From an uncultured Thermoanaerobacteraceae bacterium (GTDB lineage Bacteria; Bacillota; DSM-12270; Thermacetogeniales; Thermacetogeniaceae): a DNA stretch of 5,907 nt. A program made the translations under genes and the position numbers. The notes below the pieces were generated by a model. It was given only the letters and a program-made list of their open reading frames with translations, did not search any database and had not been told where the DNA came from. Location of the stretch: the NCBI GenBank assembly GCA_937914965.1, contig CALGIY010000323.1:1-5907 (forward strand), given 5' to 3'. Position 1 is the stretch's first letter, and each line of letters opens with the position of its first letter. Of the stretch, positions 1 to 5,288 are shown in pieces.

Positions 1-40
1 ATTAAATAATGTTAAGAAGAGTGAACAACTCCCAACTGGA
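1..40. repeat. 40-bp direct repeat, copy 1 (duplicated macrodomain gene start)
   Basis: Bases 1-40 are identical to bases 152-191, an offset of 151. The repeat carries the start codon and first ten codons of the macrodomain gene plus eight bases upstream of it. Identity stops at base 41. It may extend left of the window. A 151-bp tandem duplication is the simplest explanation; a contig-end assembly artefact is the alternative. Confidence 0.95.
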
Positions 41-200
41 TCTCTGGGATGATATTTTCGAACTGTGCCTTTGTATGCCCGACGGTAATCTAAATCTTGA
101 AGGATATTTTCCCAAAATTGTCGAAAAGGTTAGTGATCGAGCAAGGGGGCGATTAAATAATGTTAAGAAGAGTGAACAACTCCCAACTGGAGCTTCTTGA
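9..200 (+). pseudogene. Chimeric 63-codon ORF made by the 151-bp duplication; probably not a functional gene
   Basis: The first ten residues (MLRRVNNSQL) equal the N-terminus of the macrodomain protein. After base 40 the frame enters unrelated sequence and ends at TGA 198-200, inside the true macrodomain gene. Because 151 is not a multiple of three, the duplication joins the macrodomain start frame to a different frame. That frame (residues about 11-63) is the only one of the three open across the 41-151 spacer, so it may be the C-terminal coding tail of an upstream gene. In copy 1 the corresponding upstream frame would stop at TGA 50-52. No known domain is recognised. It could be expressed, since it has a normal ATG, but its upstream signals are outside the window. 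The duplication reading is inference; the shared residues and frame arithmetic are visible. Confidence 0.4.
152..191. repeat. 40-bp direct repeat, copy 2 (in place at the macrodomain gene)
   Basis: This is the second exact copy of bases 1-40. It contains the ATG at 160 that continues into an intact macrodomain reading frame, so it is the functional copy. The 111 bases between the copies (41-151) have no second copy inside the window. Confidence 0.95.
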
Positions 201-699
201 GGGGGATATCACAGAGATGGCCACAGATGCCATCGTTAATGCCGCTAATTCCTATCTGAAACATGGAGGTGGGGTGGCAGGTGCTATTGTCAGGAAAGGT
301 GGCCGGATTATCCAGGAGGAGTCAGACCAGATCGGTTATTGTCCCGTTGGTCAGGCGGTGATTACCGGTGCTGGTTGTCTCAAGGCAAAGCATGTGATCC
401 ATACGGTGGGGCCCAGGATGGGTGAGGGGAACGAAGACGAAAAATTAAAAAATGCTACCTTGAACAGCCTTAAGTTGGCGGACCGGGAAAGCCTGGAGAG
501 CCTAACTTTTCCGGCAATCAGTGCCGGTATTTTTGGGTTCCCTATTGATCGCTGTGCTGAAATCATGCTGGAAACCACAATCGATTATCTACGCGGAAGT
601 TCAGGTTTAAAGAGGGTTATCTTCTGCCTGTTTGGTAAAGACAGCTTTACCGTCTTTCAAAAAGAACTGGAAAGGCAGATTCCAGGGGAGGAGCGCTGA
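160..699 (+). CDS. Macrodomain protein (ADP-ribose-derivative binding/hydrolysing, Af1521/YmdB-like)
   Basis: This 179-residue protein is a single macrodomain, a fold that binds ADP-ribose and in bacteria often hydrolyses O-acetyl-ADP-ribose, ADP-ribose-1''-phosphate or protein-linked ADP-ribose in the cytoplasm. Visible motifs are GDIT at 15-18 (adenine contact), NAAN at 27-30, the glycine loop HGGGVAGAI at 35-43, HTVGP at 81-85, and the phosphate loop PAISAGIFGFP at 118-128. The GGGVA form of the loop resembles archaeal Af1521 more than the GGGVDGAI of E. coli YmdB. The length is usual for a stand-alone macrodomain. The ATG at 160 puts GDIT at the family's normal distance from the N-terminus; a purine run AAGGGGG (143-149) gives a modest SD. 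A Sir2 gene follows after 7 bases, which supports a role in clearing sirtuin products. Family assignment is firm; the exact substrate is inferred. Confidence 0.93.
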   Translation: MLRRVNNSQLELLEGDITEMATDAIVNAANSYLKHGGGVAGAIVRKGGRIIQEESDQIGYCPVGQAVITGAGCLKAKHVIHTVGPRMGEGNEDEKLKNATLNSLKLADRESLESLTFPAISAGIFGFPIDRCAEIMLETTIDYLRGSSGLKRVIFCLFGKDSFTVFQKELERQIPGEER

Positions 700-706
700 C
701 AGGAAG

Positions 707-1462
707 ATGAATGATCAAGAGATATATGAAAAAATCGCAGATCTCCTGGCATCAACACATAATACCGTAGTAGTCACAGGAGCAGGGATCAGCACTGAAG
801 CAGGGATCCCGGATTTTCGTGGTGAGAAGGGGATCTACCGCACCCTGGGTGAGGATAAAGTGGTGAGCCTGCTCAACATCAAGGCCTTCCGGAGAAAACC
901 CCGGGAGTTTTATGAGTTCTACCGGAATTATTTTATGATGCCTCAAGTTAAGCCGAGCCGTGCTCATCTCCTGCTTGCTGAAATGGAGAAAAAGGGCATC
1001 ATCAGAGCCATTGTGACCCAGAATATCGATAATCTTCACCATGCTGCGGGTTCCAGGAACGTAATTGCAGTACACGGGAATGCAGAACAGTTCTACTGTA
1101 CCAGGGTCGGATGTAATACAATAGCTGATGCTGACTATGTTCGCAGCTATCCTGAGGTAGTACCCAAGTGCTCTCAATGTGGGAGCATCTTAAAACCTGA
1201 TGTTGTCCTGTTTGGGGAGCCAATCCAAAACCACCGCCGGGCCAGGGATACTATACTGAGTGCCCAGGTGCTGATTGTGATCGGTTCATCCTTAACGGTC
1301 TACCCGCTGGCGAGTTTTGTAGGGGAATACTGTGCCTCAAGGAAAAAATTCATTATTATAAATAAAGGGCCTACCGCACTAGACCATGTAGCAACAGTAA
1401 AACTGGAAACAAATCAAACTGGAGATGCGCTTGAGGAAATATACAAACTAATTAAAAGATAG
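707..1462 (+). CDS. cobB: Sir2-family NAD-dependent protein deacylase (sirtuin)
   Basis: This 251-residue sirtuin removes acyl groups from lysines using NAD+ and yields nicotinamide plus O-acyl-ADP-ribose. Motifs in order are GAGIST 25-30 and PDFRG 35-39 (NAD+ site), TQNID 104-108, catalytic His123 in VHGN, a zinc site of Cys131, Cys136, Cys155 and Cys158, KPDVVLFGE 163-171, and GSSLTVYP 193-200. The length fits the compact bacterial class. The stretch after PDFRG (FRRKPREFYEFYR, 61-73) lacks the Tyr-x-x-Arg pair of desuccinylase sirtuins, so deacetylation is the likelier activity. The zinc site is C-x4-C then C-x2-C rather than two C-x2-C pairs. The start at 707 was chosen over an in-frame ATG at 632, which lies deep in the macrodomain gene; 707 follows AGGGGAGGAG (684-693) by 13 bases and gives the normal N-terminus. 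It sits between the macrodomain and DUF89 genes in one operon. Confidence 0.95.
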   Translation: MNDQEIYEKIADLLASTHNTVVVTGAGISTEAGIPDFRGEKGIYRTLGEDKVVSLLNIKAFRRKPREFYEFYRNYFMMPQVKPSRAHLLLAEMEKKGIIRAIVTQNIDNLHHAAGSRNVIAVHGNAEQFYCTRVGCNTIADADYVRSYPEVVPKCSQCGSILKPDVVLFGEPIQNHRRARDTILSAQVLIVIGSSLTVYPLASFVGEYCASRKKFIIINKGPTALDHVATVKLETNQTGDALEEIYKLIKR

Positions 1463-1478
1463 TATGGAGGTATAAAAG

Positions 1479-2354
1479 ATGAGGTCCACTGTCGATTGTG
1501 TTCCCTGTTATATCAAGCAGGTAATCTCTACACTGCGAACTGCTGGGATCGAGGAAGAAAAACACTATGATCTGATCAATAAACTGCTCCCGGTGATAGC
1601 TGATTTAGACCCAATGAAAACCCCTGCCGAGAATTCCTCGGTGGTTCTCTTTGAATCCTATAGGATGATGGGGCTGGAAGACCCTTTTAAGGAAGCAAAA
1701 GCTGCTTCCAACCAGCTGGCGCGCACCTTTCTCCCGGCTCTTGAAAAGATCATCTCTTTCAATGAAGATCCACTCCTGACAGCCTTAAAAGCTTCAGTGG
1801 CTGGAAATGTGATCGATATGGGAATCAACCCGGATTTTGATGTAAGTGAAAGCATTCAACAGGAACTGCAGCGGGATTTCCAACGCAGTGATGACCATGC
1901 TTTTCGAGAACTCTTAAAAAGGGGCGGCCCACTGGTAGTCATTGGTGACAACAGTGGGGAAATCGTTTTTGACTATCTGCTCATGGCCAATCTACGAAGT
2001 TTTACTGAAGACCTTTTCTATGTTGTCAAAGGTGGGCCGATCCTCAATGATGCCACCCTAGAAGATGCCGAAGATACTGGAATGCACCTCCTAGCAGAGG
2101 TTATCACTACGGGTAACAACTACCTGGGGGTGATCCCTGAAATAAGCGGCAATGCTCTTCGTTCAGTTATGGAAAAGGCAAATTTGGTACTAGCCAAGGG
2201 ACAGGCCAATTATGAAACCCTTGAGGGAACATCTTTTGCAAGCGAGAAGACTTTCTTCCTGCTGCAGGCCAAGTGTCCGGTAATAACATCACACCTTGGA
2301 GTAGATATGGGCAGTTCAGCACTGGTGCAAAACAAGCCGGAATCTACTCTTTAA
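1479..2354 (+). CDS. DUF89/ARMT1-like metal-dependent phosphatase
   Basis: This 291-residue protein belongs to the DUF89 (ARMT1-like, COG1578) family, metal-dependent phosphatases linked to metabolite damage control; characterised members act on sugar phosphates. Visible hallmarks are the N-terminal DCVPC at 6-10, AGNVIDMG at 108-115, the metal site GDNSGE at 156-161 (Asp157, Asn158) with NDAT at 190-193 (Asp191), the phosphate-side KGGPI at 184-188, KGQANYET at 240-247, and AKCPVI at 264-269. The length and motif order match the stand-alone prokaryotic subgroup, and the C-terminus looks complete. GGAGG (1466-1470) lies 8 bases before the ATG, and the gene starts 16 bases after the sirtuin stop. 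Placement after macrodomain and Sir2 genes suggests a substrate derived from ADP-ribose, such as ADP-ribose-1''-phosphate or ribose-5-phosphate; that is inference. The family call is strong. Confidence 0.9.
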   Translation: MRSTVDCVPCYIKQVISTLRTAGIEEEKHYDLINKLLPVIADLDPMKTPAENSSVVLFESYRMMGLEDPFKEAKAASNQLARTFLPALEKIISFNEDPLLTALKASVAGNVIDMGINPDFDVSESIQQELQRDFQRSDDHAFRELLKRGGPLVVIGDNSGEIVFDYLLMANLRSFTEDLFYVVKGGPILNDATLEDAEDTGMHLLAEVITTGNNYLGVIPEISGNALRSVMEKANLVLAKGQANYETLEGTSFASEKTFFLLQAKCPVITSHLGVDMGSSALVQNKPESTL

Positions 2355-2386
2355 TAATTTATAGTATACCAGGGGAGGTGCTAGTA

Positions 2387-2533
2387 ATGAATATAATCGG
2401 AGGACCTCCAGACCCAGAGGGCATACCTGGCATTGAGGGATCAGCCTGGTTTGTGATCTGTCCGGTATGCGAAACACCACATTCAGCCCGAAAGAGCAGG
2501 AAAGATTCTGGGCAGGGAAGGGATGCCCTCTAA
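2387..2533 (+). CDS. Small 48-residue protein with a CPVC motif, unknown function
   Basis: A strong SD, AGGGGAGG (2371-2378), stands 8 bases before ATG 2387, 32 bases after the DUF89 stop and in the same direction, so it is probably the last gene of the macro-sir2-DUF89 operon. The 48-residue product has a Gly/Pro-rich N-terminus (GGPPDPEGIPG at 5-15), a single CPVC at 24-27 followed by His30, and a basic polar tail (ARKSRK at 32-37). One CxxC plus a His could be half of a zinc site completed in a dimer, or a redox pair. No signal peptide or membrane helix is seen. The frame is open further upstream, but earlier ATGs lie inside the DUF89 gene without a good SD. I do not recognise a family. 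Its stop is only three bases from that of the convergent BON gene. Confidence 0.6.
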   Translation: MNIIGGPPDPEGIPGIEGSAWFVICPVCETPHSARKSRKDSGQGRDAL

Positions 2534-2536
2534 CAA

Positions 2537-3046
2537 CTACTCTACGTCGTTCTTAACCTGGCTGTGAAAAATCTCTTCGAGGGTTAATTCCTCCTCCCCT
2601 GAATCTTGTTTTACCTGGCTGATTACATCAGTAACACCCCGGGCTTTAGATGCGGCGTTTACAGCAGCATCAACTTCAGCGGGGTCATTTGACCGACCCG
2701 CCAGCACAACTTTCCCACGATTAACATTTTCTACTCCAATATTGTAGGGATTTCCGTCTGGATCTCCTAGCAGTTCTTCCTCTACCTCCTGGATTATGTC
2801 CTGGTCAGTGATAGAACCGTCGGTGCTGATGGCTACAGCATTGGCAACTCCCTTCACACCATGAACCTGTCTCACTAGATCTTCTGCCCATTTTTTTTCT
2901 TTTAAGGTATCAACAATTCCTTGCAGTTGGACCTCTCCGGATACTACATCCGCATTAATACCGTAACTGCCTAAATTCCTATCGTTTTTCAGGATGTTTC
3001 GGATCTGCTTCCGGAGTTCCTGGTCAGAGAGTTTTTGCTCGTTCAT
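2537..3046 (-). CDS. Two-BON-domain protein, soluble
   Basis: This 169-residue protein holds two BON domains in tandem, about residues 9-74 and 81-146. Each has the family pattern of an N-terminal helix, a strand around a conserved Gly (GEVQLQG; GKVVLAG), a second helix and a closing strand around Gly-Val (VKGVANAV; ARGVTDVI). A short acidic tail follows. BON domains occur in osmotic-shock, secretin and potassium-sensing proteins and are thought to bind lipids or ligands. No signal peptide or transmembrane segment is present, so a cytoplasmic location is inferred. Two ATGs are possible, ending at 3052 and 3046. The SD run AAAGGGGG (3053-3060, minus strand) abuts the first and lies six bases before the second, so the second was chosen. 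The gene converges on the small CPVC gene and diverges from the helix-turn-helix gene. Confidence 0.85.
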   Translation of the reverse strand: MNEQKLSDQELRKQIRNILKNDRNLGSYGINADVVSGEVQLQGIVDTLKEKKWAEDLVRQVHGVKGVANAVAISTDGSITDQDIIQEVEEELLGDPDGNPYNIGVENVNRGKVVLAGRSNDPAEVDAAVNAASKARGVTDVISQVKQDSGEEELTLEEIFHSQVKNDVE

Positions 3047-3170
3047 CTGCATCCCCCTTTAATATAATCTATGGTCATCCTTCACCAACTTAAATTACCC
3101 CGAATCAGAATTTTTCATGCAATTATATCAAACAACTAAAATTTATTAAGTGCATGTATATAATTTGTAT

Positions 3171-3199
3171 TTGTGGAATACTATGTATAGCTACATAAT
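3171..3199 (+). promoter_or_regulatory. Candidate sigma-A promoter for the gene at 3241
   Basis: TTGTGG (3171-3176, three of six consensus bases) and CATAAT (3194-3199, five of six) are separated by 17 bases. A start near 3206 would give a leader of about 35 bases. The surrounding DNA is A/T-rich, so chance matches are likely and the call is tentative. The operator-like repeat 3178-3201 covers the spacer and -10. Confidence 0.35.
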
Positions 3200-3201
3200 A
3201 T
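3178..3201. promoter_or_regulatory. Operator-like inverted repeat over the -10 of the helix-turn-helix gene
   Basis: Arms ATACTATGTA (3178-3187) and TACATAATAT (3192-3201) are inverted copies matching at 9 of 10 positions around a 4-base centre, TAGC. The inner six bases of each arm are a perfect match. It covers the candidate -10 hexamer, the classic position for a repressor site. Binding by the adjacent helix-turn-helix protein would be autoregulation; this is inference. Confidence 0.45.
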
Positions 3202-3210
3202 AAATAGTAC

Positions 3211-3232
3211 GGAAAGGAGTATTATGCACTAA
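3211..3232 (+). promoter_or_regulatory. SD followed by a two-codon mini-ORF (ATG CAC TAA)
   Basis: GGAAAGGAG (3211-3219) is followed after four bases by ATG at 3224, one His codon and TAA at 3230-3232. The real gene begins 8 bases later at 3241 and has no SD of its own at normal distance. Ribosomes loaded here could terminate and re-initiate at 3241. This is a possible translational control; an SD simply placed too far upstream is the plain alternative. Confidence 0.35.
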
Positions 3233-3240
3233 CGTGAAAT

Positions 3241-3894
3241 ATGGCTGTTGCAAAGAAGAGACCTAAAAAAATTTATATGCCAGGCGACCTTGGTGATGCG
3301 AGAACACGGAGAAAATACCGGAAATCGGGACCTGTAATTACTTATATGCAAGCGGAGGCGTTTAATAAAATGGGTGAGACTATTTGTTTAGATGAATTTT
3401 TGAAACTGCCCGATACTAGGGCAAAAGATGTAATGTTGGAATTGAGCTCGATCAGCGATCAAAAGTTAGCTGATGAATGGAAGGTACAGACCAGTTTTGT
3501 TAGAAAAATTAGGCGTATTCTGGGGATTCAAAAAGATCACAGTGGTGCAATAGTTGCTAATACAGATATTTTATGCGAGAAATGGCCACCTACCTACAGA
3601 CCACGGAAAAGAAGAACAGTAGAACTTCAAGAAACCATGAAAATCGTAGACGAAGATTTAGAAAGCTCCGATGAGAGAACTTTCACAGAAAGTAGTAAAG
3701 GCTTTAGTTTCAGCCTGGAAGGTGTTTTTACTGCGAGTGAAATAGAAAAGCGGTTGGAAGCACTTGCAATTATGGTTGCTTGCTCTATTGGTAGTAAATA
3801 CTCAATCAAAATCTCCTTGGAGGAGATTGTTGATTTCGAAGAAGTATGTAAACAAGATCGTGATCTGGGTTTACACGAAATTAACACCTTGTAA
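3241..3894 (+). CDS. Unrecognised protein with a probable helix-turn-helix; possible DNA-binding regulator
   Basis: I do not recognise a family for this 217-residue protein. The N-terminus is very basic (residues 5-29, many Lys and Arg). Residues about 72-96 (SDQKLADEW, then SFVRKIRRILGI) look like a helix-turn-helix: a short helix, a turn after LADEWKV, and a basic recognition helix. A second basic patch, RPRKRR, is at 120-125. A C-terminal segment (about 155-195, FSFSLEGVFTASEIEKRLEAL onward) predicts as strand-helix-strand and could be an oligomerisation or ligand domain. The gene is visibly more A/T-rich than its neighbours, which hints at horizontal origin. The start is unusual: ATG 3241 lies 21 bases past the nearest SD, GGAAAGGAG (3211-3219), with an ATG-CAC-TAA triplet run in between; a TGA at 3235-3237 rules out an earlier in-frame start. 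A regulator role is inferred from the motif and the nearby inverted repeat. Confidence 0.6.
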   Translation: MAVAKKRPKKIYMPGDLGDARTRRKYRKSGPVITYMQAEAFNKMGETICLDEFLKLPDTRAKDVMLELSSISDQKLADEWKVQTSFVRKIRRILGIQKDHSGAIVANTDILCEKWPPTYRPRKRRTVELQETMKIVDEDLESSDERTFTESSKGFSFSLEGVFTASEIEKRLEALAIMVACSIGSKYSIKISLEEIVDFEEVCKQDRDLGLHEINTL

Positions 3895-3900
3895 AAGTAC

Positions 3901-4494
3901 CTATTGATGCCGTTGGATAACAAACAGAACTGGCGGAATATGTTCCTGGTTAACAGGTTCTAAGCGAAGAACTTTGAACTCTTTTGGGTTTAGACTTGAT
4001 AGGAACTCATTTACTTTTGTGAATTCCTCAAGTGCACCAGGATGCCCTCTATAGCTGGCAACTGTGATCAGACCTCCGTTGCTGAGCAGTTTTAAGGCGA
4101 CCCTAAGAGACTGTAGAGTCGACTCTGGTTTGGTAATCAGACTTGGGTTGCCTCCAGGAAGATACCCCAGATTGAACATAACGGTCTTAACAGTGCCTGA
4201 TTCCAGGTACATATCCAAATGAGCATGACTGTCTTGAATTAAAGTAACTCTATCTAACAAACCTGCCACATTCAGTTTCTGGCGGGTTTTTTCAATAGCA
4301 GTTGTTTGGATGTCAAATCCGTATACCTTTCCTGTTCTACCTGTACACTCAGCGAGAAACAGAGTGTCATTACCATTTCCTACAGTAGCATCTACACAGA
4401 TATCGCCAGAGGTCACCTCCTGCTGGACAAACCACTTGGCCCAGGAGACGATCCTGCGCGCTGTAATGTACTGCCTATTTTTCAATTCCCTCAC
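3901..4494 (-). CDS. mnmM: tRNA (mnm5s2U34) methyltransferase MnmM (YtqB/rRNA_methylase family)
   Basis: This 197-residue class I SAM-dependent methyltransferase matches the MnmM family, formerly YtqB, which methylates 5-aminomethyl-2-thiouridine at wobble position 34 of tRNAs in Gram-positive bacteria that lack MnmC. Motifs are DATVGNGNDT 35-44 (SAM glycine loop), GFDIQ 59-63 (Asp61 contacting the SAM ribose), the family signature FNLGYLPGG 107-115, YRGHPG 148-153, and NQEHIPP 182-188 near the C-terminus. Length agrees with B. subtilis YtqB. The start given is GTG 4494-4492, preceded only by a weak GAAG; a TTG three codons downstream (4485-4483) is possible. The family N-terminus aligns from about residue 10, so neither choice affects the fold. 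A good promoter lies just upstream. It is convergent with the helix-turn-helix gene (six bases between stops) and divergent from the rubrerythrin-like gene. Confidence 0.9.
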   Translation of the reverse strand: MRELKNRQYITARRIVSWAKWFVQQEVTSGDICVDATVGNGNDTLFLAECTGRTGKVYGFDIQTTAIEKTRQKLNVAGLLDRVTLIQDSHAHLDMYLESGTVKTVMFNLGYLPGGNPSLITKPESTLQSLRVALKLLSNGGLITVASYRGHPGALEEFTKVNEFLSSLNPKEFKVLRLEPVNQEHIPPVLFVIQRHQ

Positions 4495-4517
4495 CTTCGA
4501 TCTTTATTACTCAATAC

Positions 4518-4546
4518 ATTATAACCTTGATTCTATTAACTTTCAC
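4518..4546 (-). promoter_or_regulatory. Sigma-A-type promoter for mnmM
   Basis: On the minus strand a perfect TATAAT (4523-4518) is preceded by a 17-base spacer and GTGAAA (4546-4541, four of six consensus bases). Transcription would start near 4511, leaving about 16 bases before the GTG start. This is the best-matching promoter in the window. Confidence 0.55.
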
Positions 4547-4577
4547 GATCATAGCTTCAGGGAAAATGCTCACCCAC

Positions 4578-4627
4578 AAAACGCTTCCGGAATAATATGT
4601 TAACAGCATCATCAAAGGAGGCGTTTT
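4578..4627 (+). promoter_or_regulatory. Possible SD-sequestering RNA hairpin before the rubrerythrin-like gene
   Basis: AAAACGCTTCC (4578-4588) can pair with GGAGGCGTTTT (4617-4627): ten Watson-Crick pairs and one G-U, enclosing a 28-base loop. The 3' arm contains the SD core of AAAGGAGG (4614-4621), so folding would hide the ribosome site. The loop carries the palindrome TGTTAACA (4598-4605). It could be a translational switch or thermosensor; chance complementarity is not excluded. Confidence 0.4.
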
Positions 4628-4628
4628 T

Positions 4629-5111
4629 ATGAGCATGCACTATGGAGATACATACCATGAACTCATCAAGGAACTAAGAGCAGCTCTGCTTGATGAGAGA
4701 AAAACGGCAGTATTTTATGCCCAGTTGCGGGATATATCCCGAAGTTTTGAAGGGGTTGATTCCTTTGCCGAAGCACGCAAGGATGAACTGGATCACGCTG
4801 CTGAGCTTACCAAACTGCTCGAGCAATTGACCGGTTCTATGCCGGAAGAGGCTCTGCAGCCTGTTTGCCCACCATCATTTAGCAACTACTGTGAGGGAAT
4901 TAGAATGGCCATCGAGGGAGAAAGTGCTGCGCGCGTAGAATATAAAAGAATCATCCAAAAGACGAGTTCCAGAGAAATTCGGGGTGTCATCAAGGAAATA
5001 TTTAATGATGAAGAAGTCCATCTAGCAAAATTCCGCAAATTATATGAAATCGAGTGTAGACCAGGTTATTACGCGGAATCGATAACAGAAGATCCGGAAA
5101 TAACTGAATAA
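4629..5111 (+). CDS. Rubrerythrin-like ferritin-fold diiron protein
   Basis: This 160-residue cytoplasmic four-helix protein has the paired motif set of rubrerythrin-type diiron sites. Helix 1 has Glu23-x6-Tyr30, helix 2 Glu53-x2-His56, helix 3 Glu98-x6-Tyr105 and helix 4 Glu128-x2-His131. Family members reduce peroxide or handle iron in anaerobes. There is no rubredoxin CxxC domain at the C-terminus, so electrons would have to come from a separate partner. Cys80 and Cys88 in the helix 2-3 linker and Cys143 after helix 4 are isolated. Length is normal for the domain alone. The start is clear: AAAGGAGG (4614-4621) lies seven bases before ATG 4629. The SD can pair with an upstream arm. Transcription diverges from mnmM, and a strong terminator lies about 110 bases past the stop. 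The diiron assignment is strong; the physiological substrate is not shown. Confidence 0.85.
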   Translation: MSMHYGDTYHELIKELRAALLDERKTAVFYAQLRDISRSFEGVDSFAEARKDELDHAAELTKLLEQLTGSMPEEALQPVCPPSFSNYCEGIRMAIEGESAARVEYKRIIQKTSSREIRGVIKEIFNDEEVHLAKFRKLYEIECRPGYYAESITEDPEITE

Positions 5112-5224
5112 GACTGTTAGAAGTAAAAGCAGGATTTCTGAAACATATCAAGAAATATATAAAATAATAACTCCACAGAAGTGGAAAGCAAGTTTGAACG
5201 TATTTTAATAAATGTGTGAACGAT
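5112..5224 (+). promoter_or_regulatory. Non-coding leader before the trmO terminator; candidate attenuator region
   Basis: This A/T-rich stretch has no credible gene. It contains a small hairpin TCCAC-agaa-GTGGA (5172-5185) and a weaker one at 5199-5216 (seven pairs, two of them G-U). Possible -10 elements are TATAAA (5158-5163) and TTTAAT (5204-5209), both with poor -35 sequences. CAAGA (5149-5153) can pair with TCTTG in the terminator's 5' half, too short to claim an antiterminator. No known riboswitch class is recognised. Confidence 0.3.
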
Positions 5225-5276
5225 GCCATGAAGGTATCTTGTCTCCAACAGGAGATGGATCTTCATGGCTTTTTTT
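5225..5276 (+). terminator. Strong intrinsic terminator / attenuator just before trmO
   Basis: The outer stem GCCATGAAG (5225-5233) with CTTCATGGC (5261-5269) is nine perfect pairs. An inner stem TCTCC (5242-5246) with GGAGA (5251-5255) closes a four-base loop, with an internal bulge between stems. Seven T residues follow (5270-5276). It can end transcripts of the rubrerythrin-like gene, and it also controls trmO, because no promoter fits between 5276 and the trmO start. Confidence 0.8.
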
Positions 5277-5288
5277 ATTTCAAAGGGG

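Noticed and set aside
752..1177. 141-codon open frame on the minus strand inside the sirtuin gene
   Set aside because: It is antisense to strongly conserved sirtuin motifs, has no domain or convincing SD, and reads as a shadow frame.
160..1462. Macrodomain plus sirtuin as a class M lipoyl-ADP-ribosylation operon or a Sir2-based phage defence system
   Set aside because: There is no GcvH-like or lipoate ligase gene in the window, the sirtuin has canonical deacylase motifs, and there is no SLOG, TIR or other defence effector domain.
3061..3088. Promoter-like TTGGTG and TATATT (16-base spacer) on the minus strand for the BON gene
   Set aside because: A start set by this -10 would fall near base 3054, inside the SD run at 3053-3060, removing the ribosome site from the transcript.
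3870..3895. Inverted TTTACA/TGTAAA as a terminator between the convergent helix-turn-helix gene and mnmM
   Set aside because: The arms are only six A/T-rich bases with a 14-base loop and no T-tract.
4310..4603. 97-codon open frame on the plus strand overlapping the start of mnmM
   Set aside because: Most of it is antisense to the conserved SAM-binding region of mnmM and no family pattern is seen.
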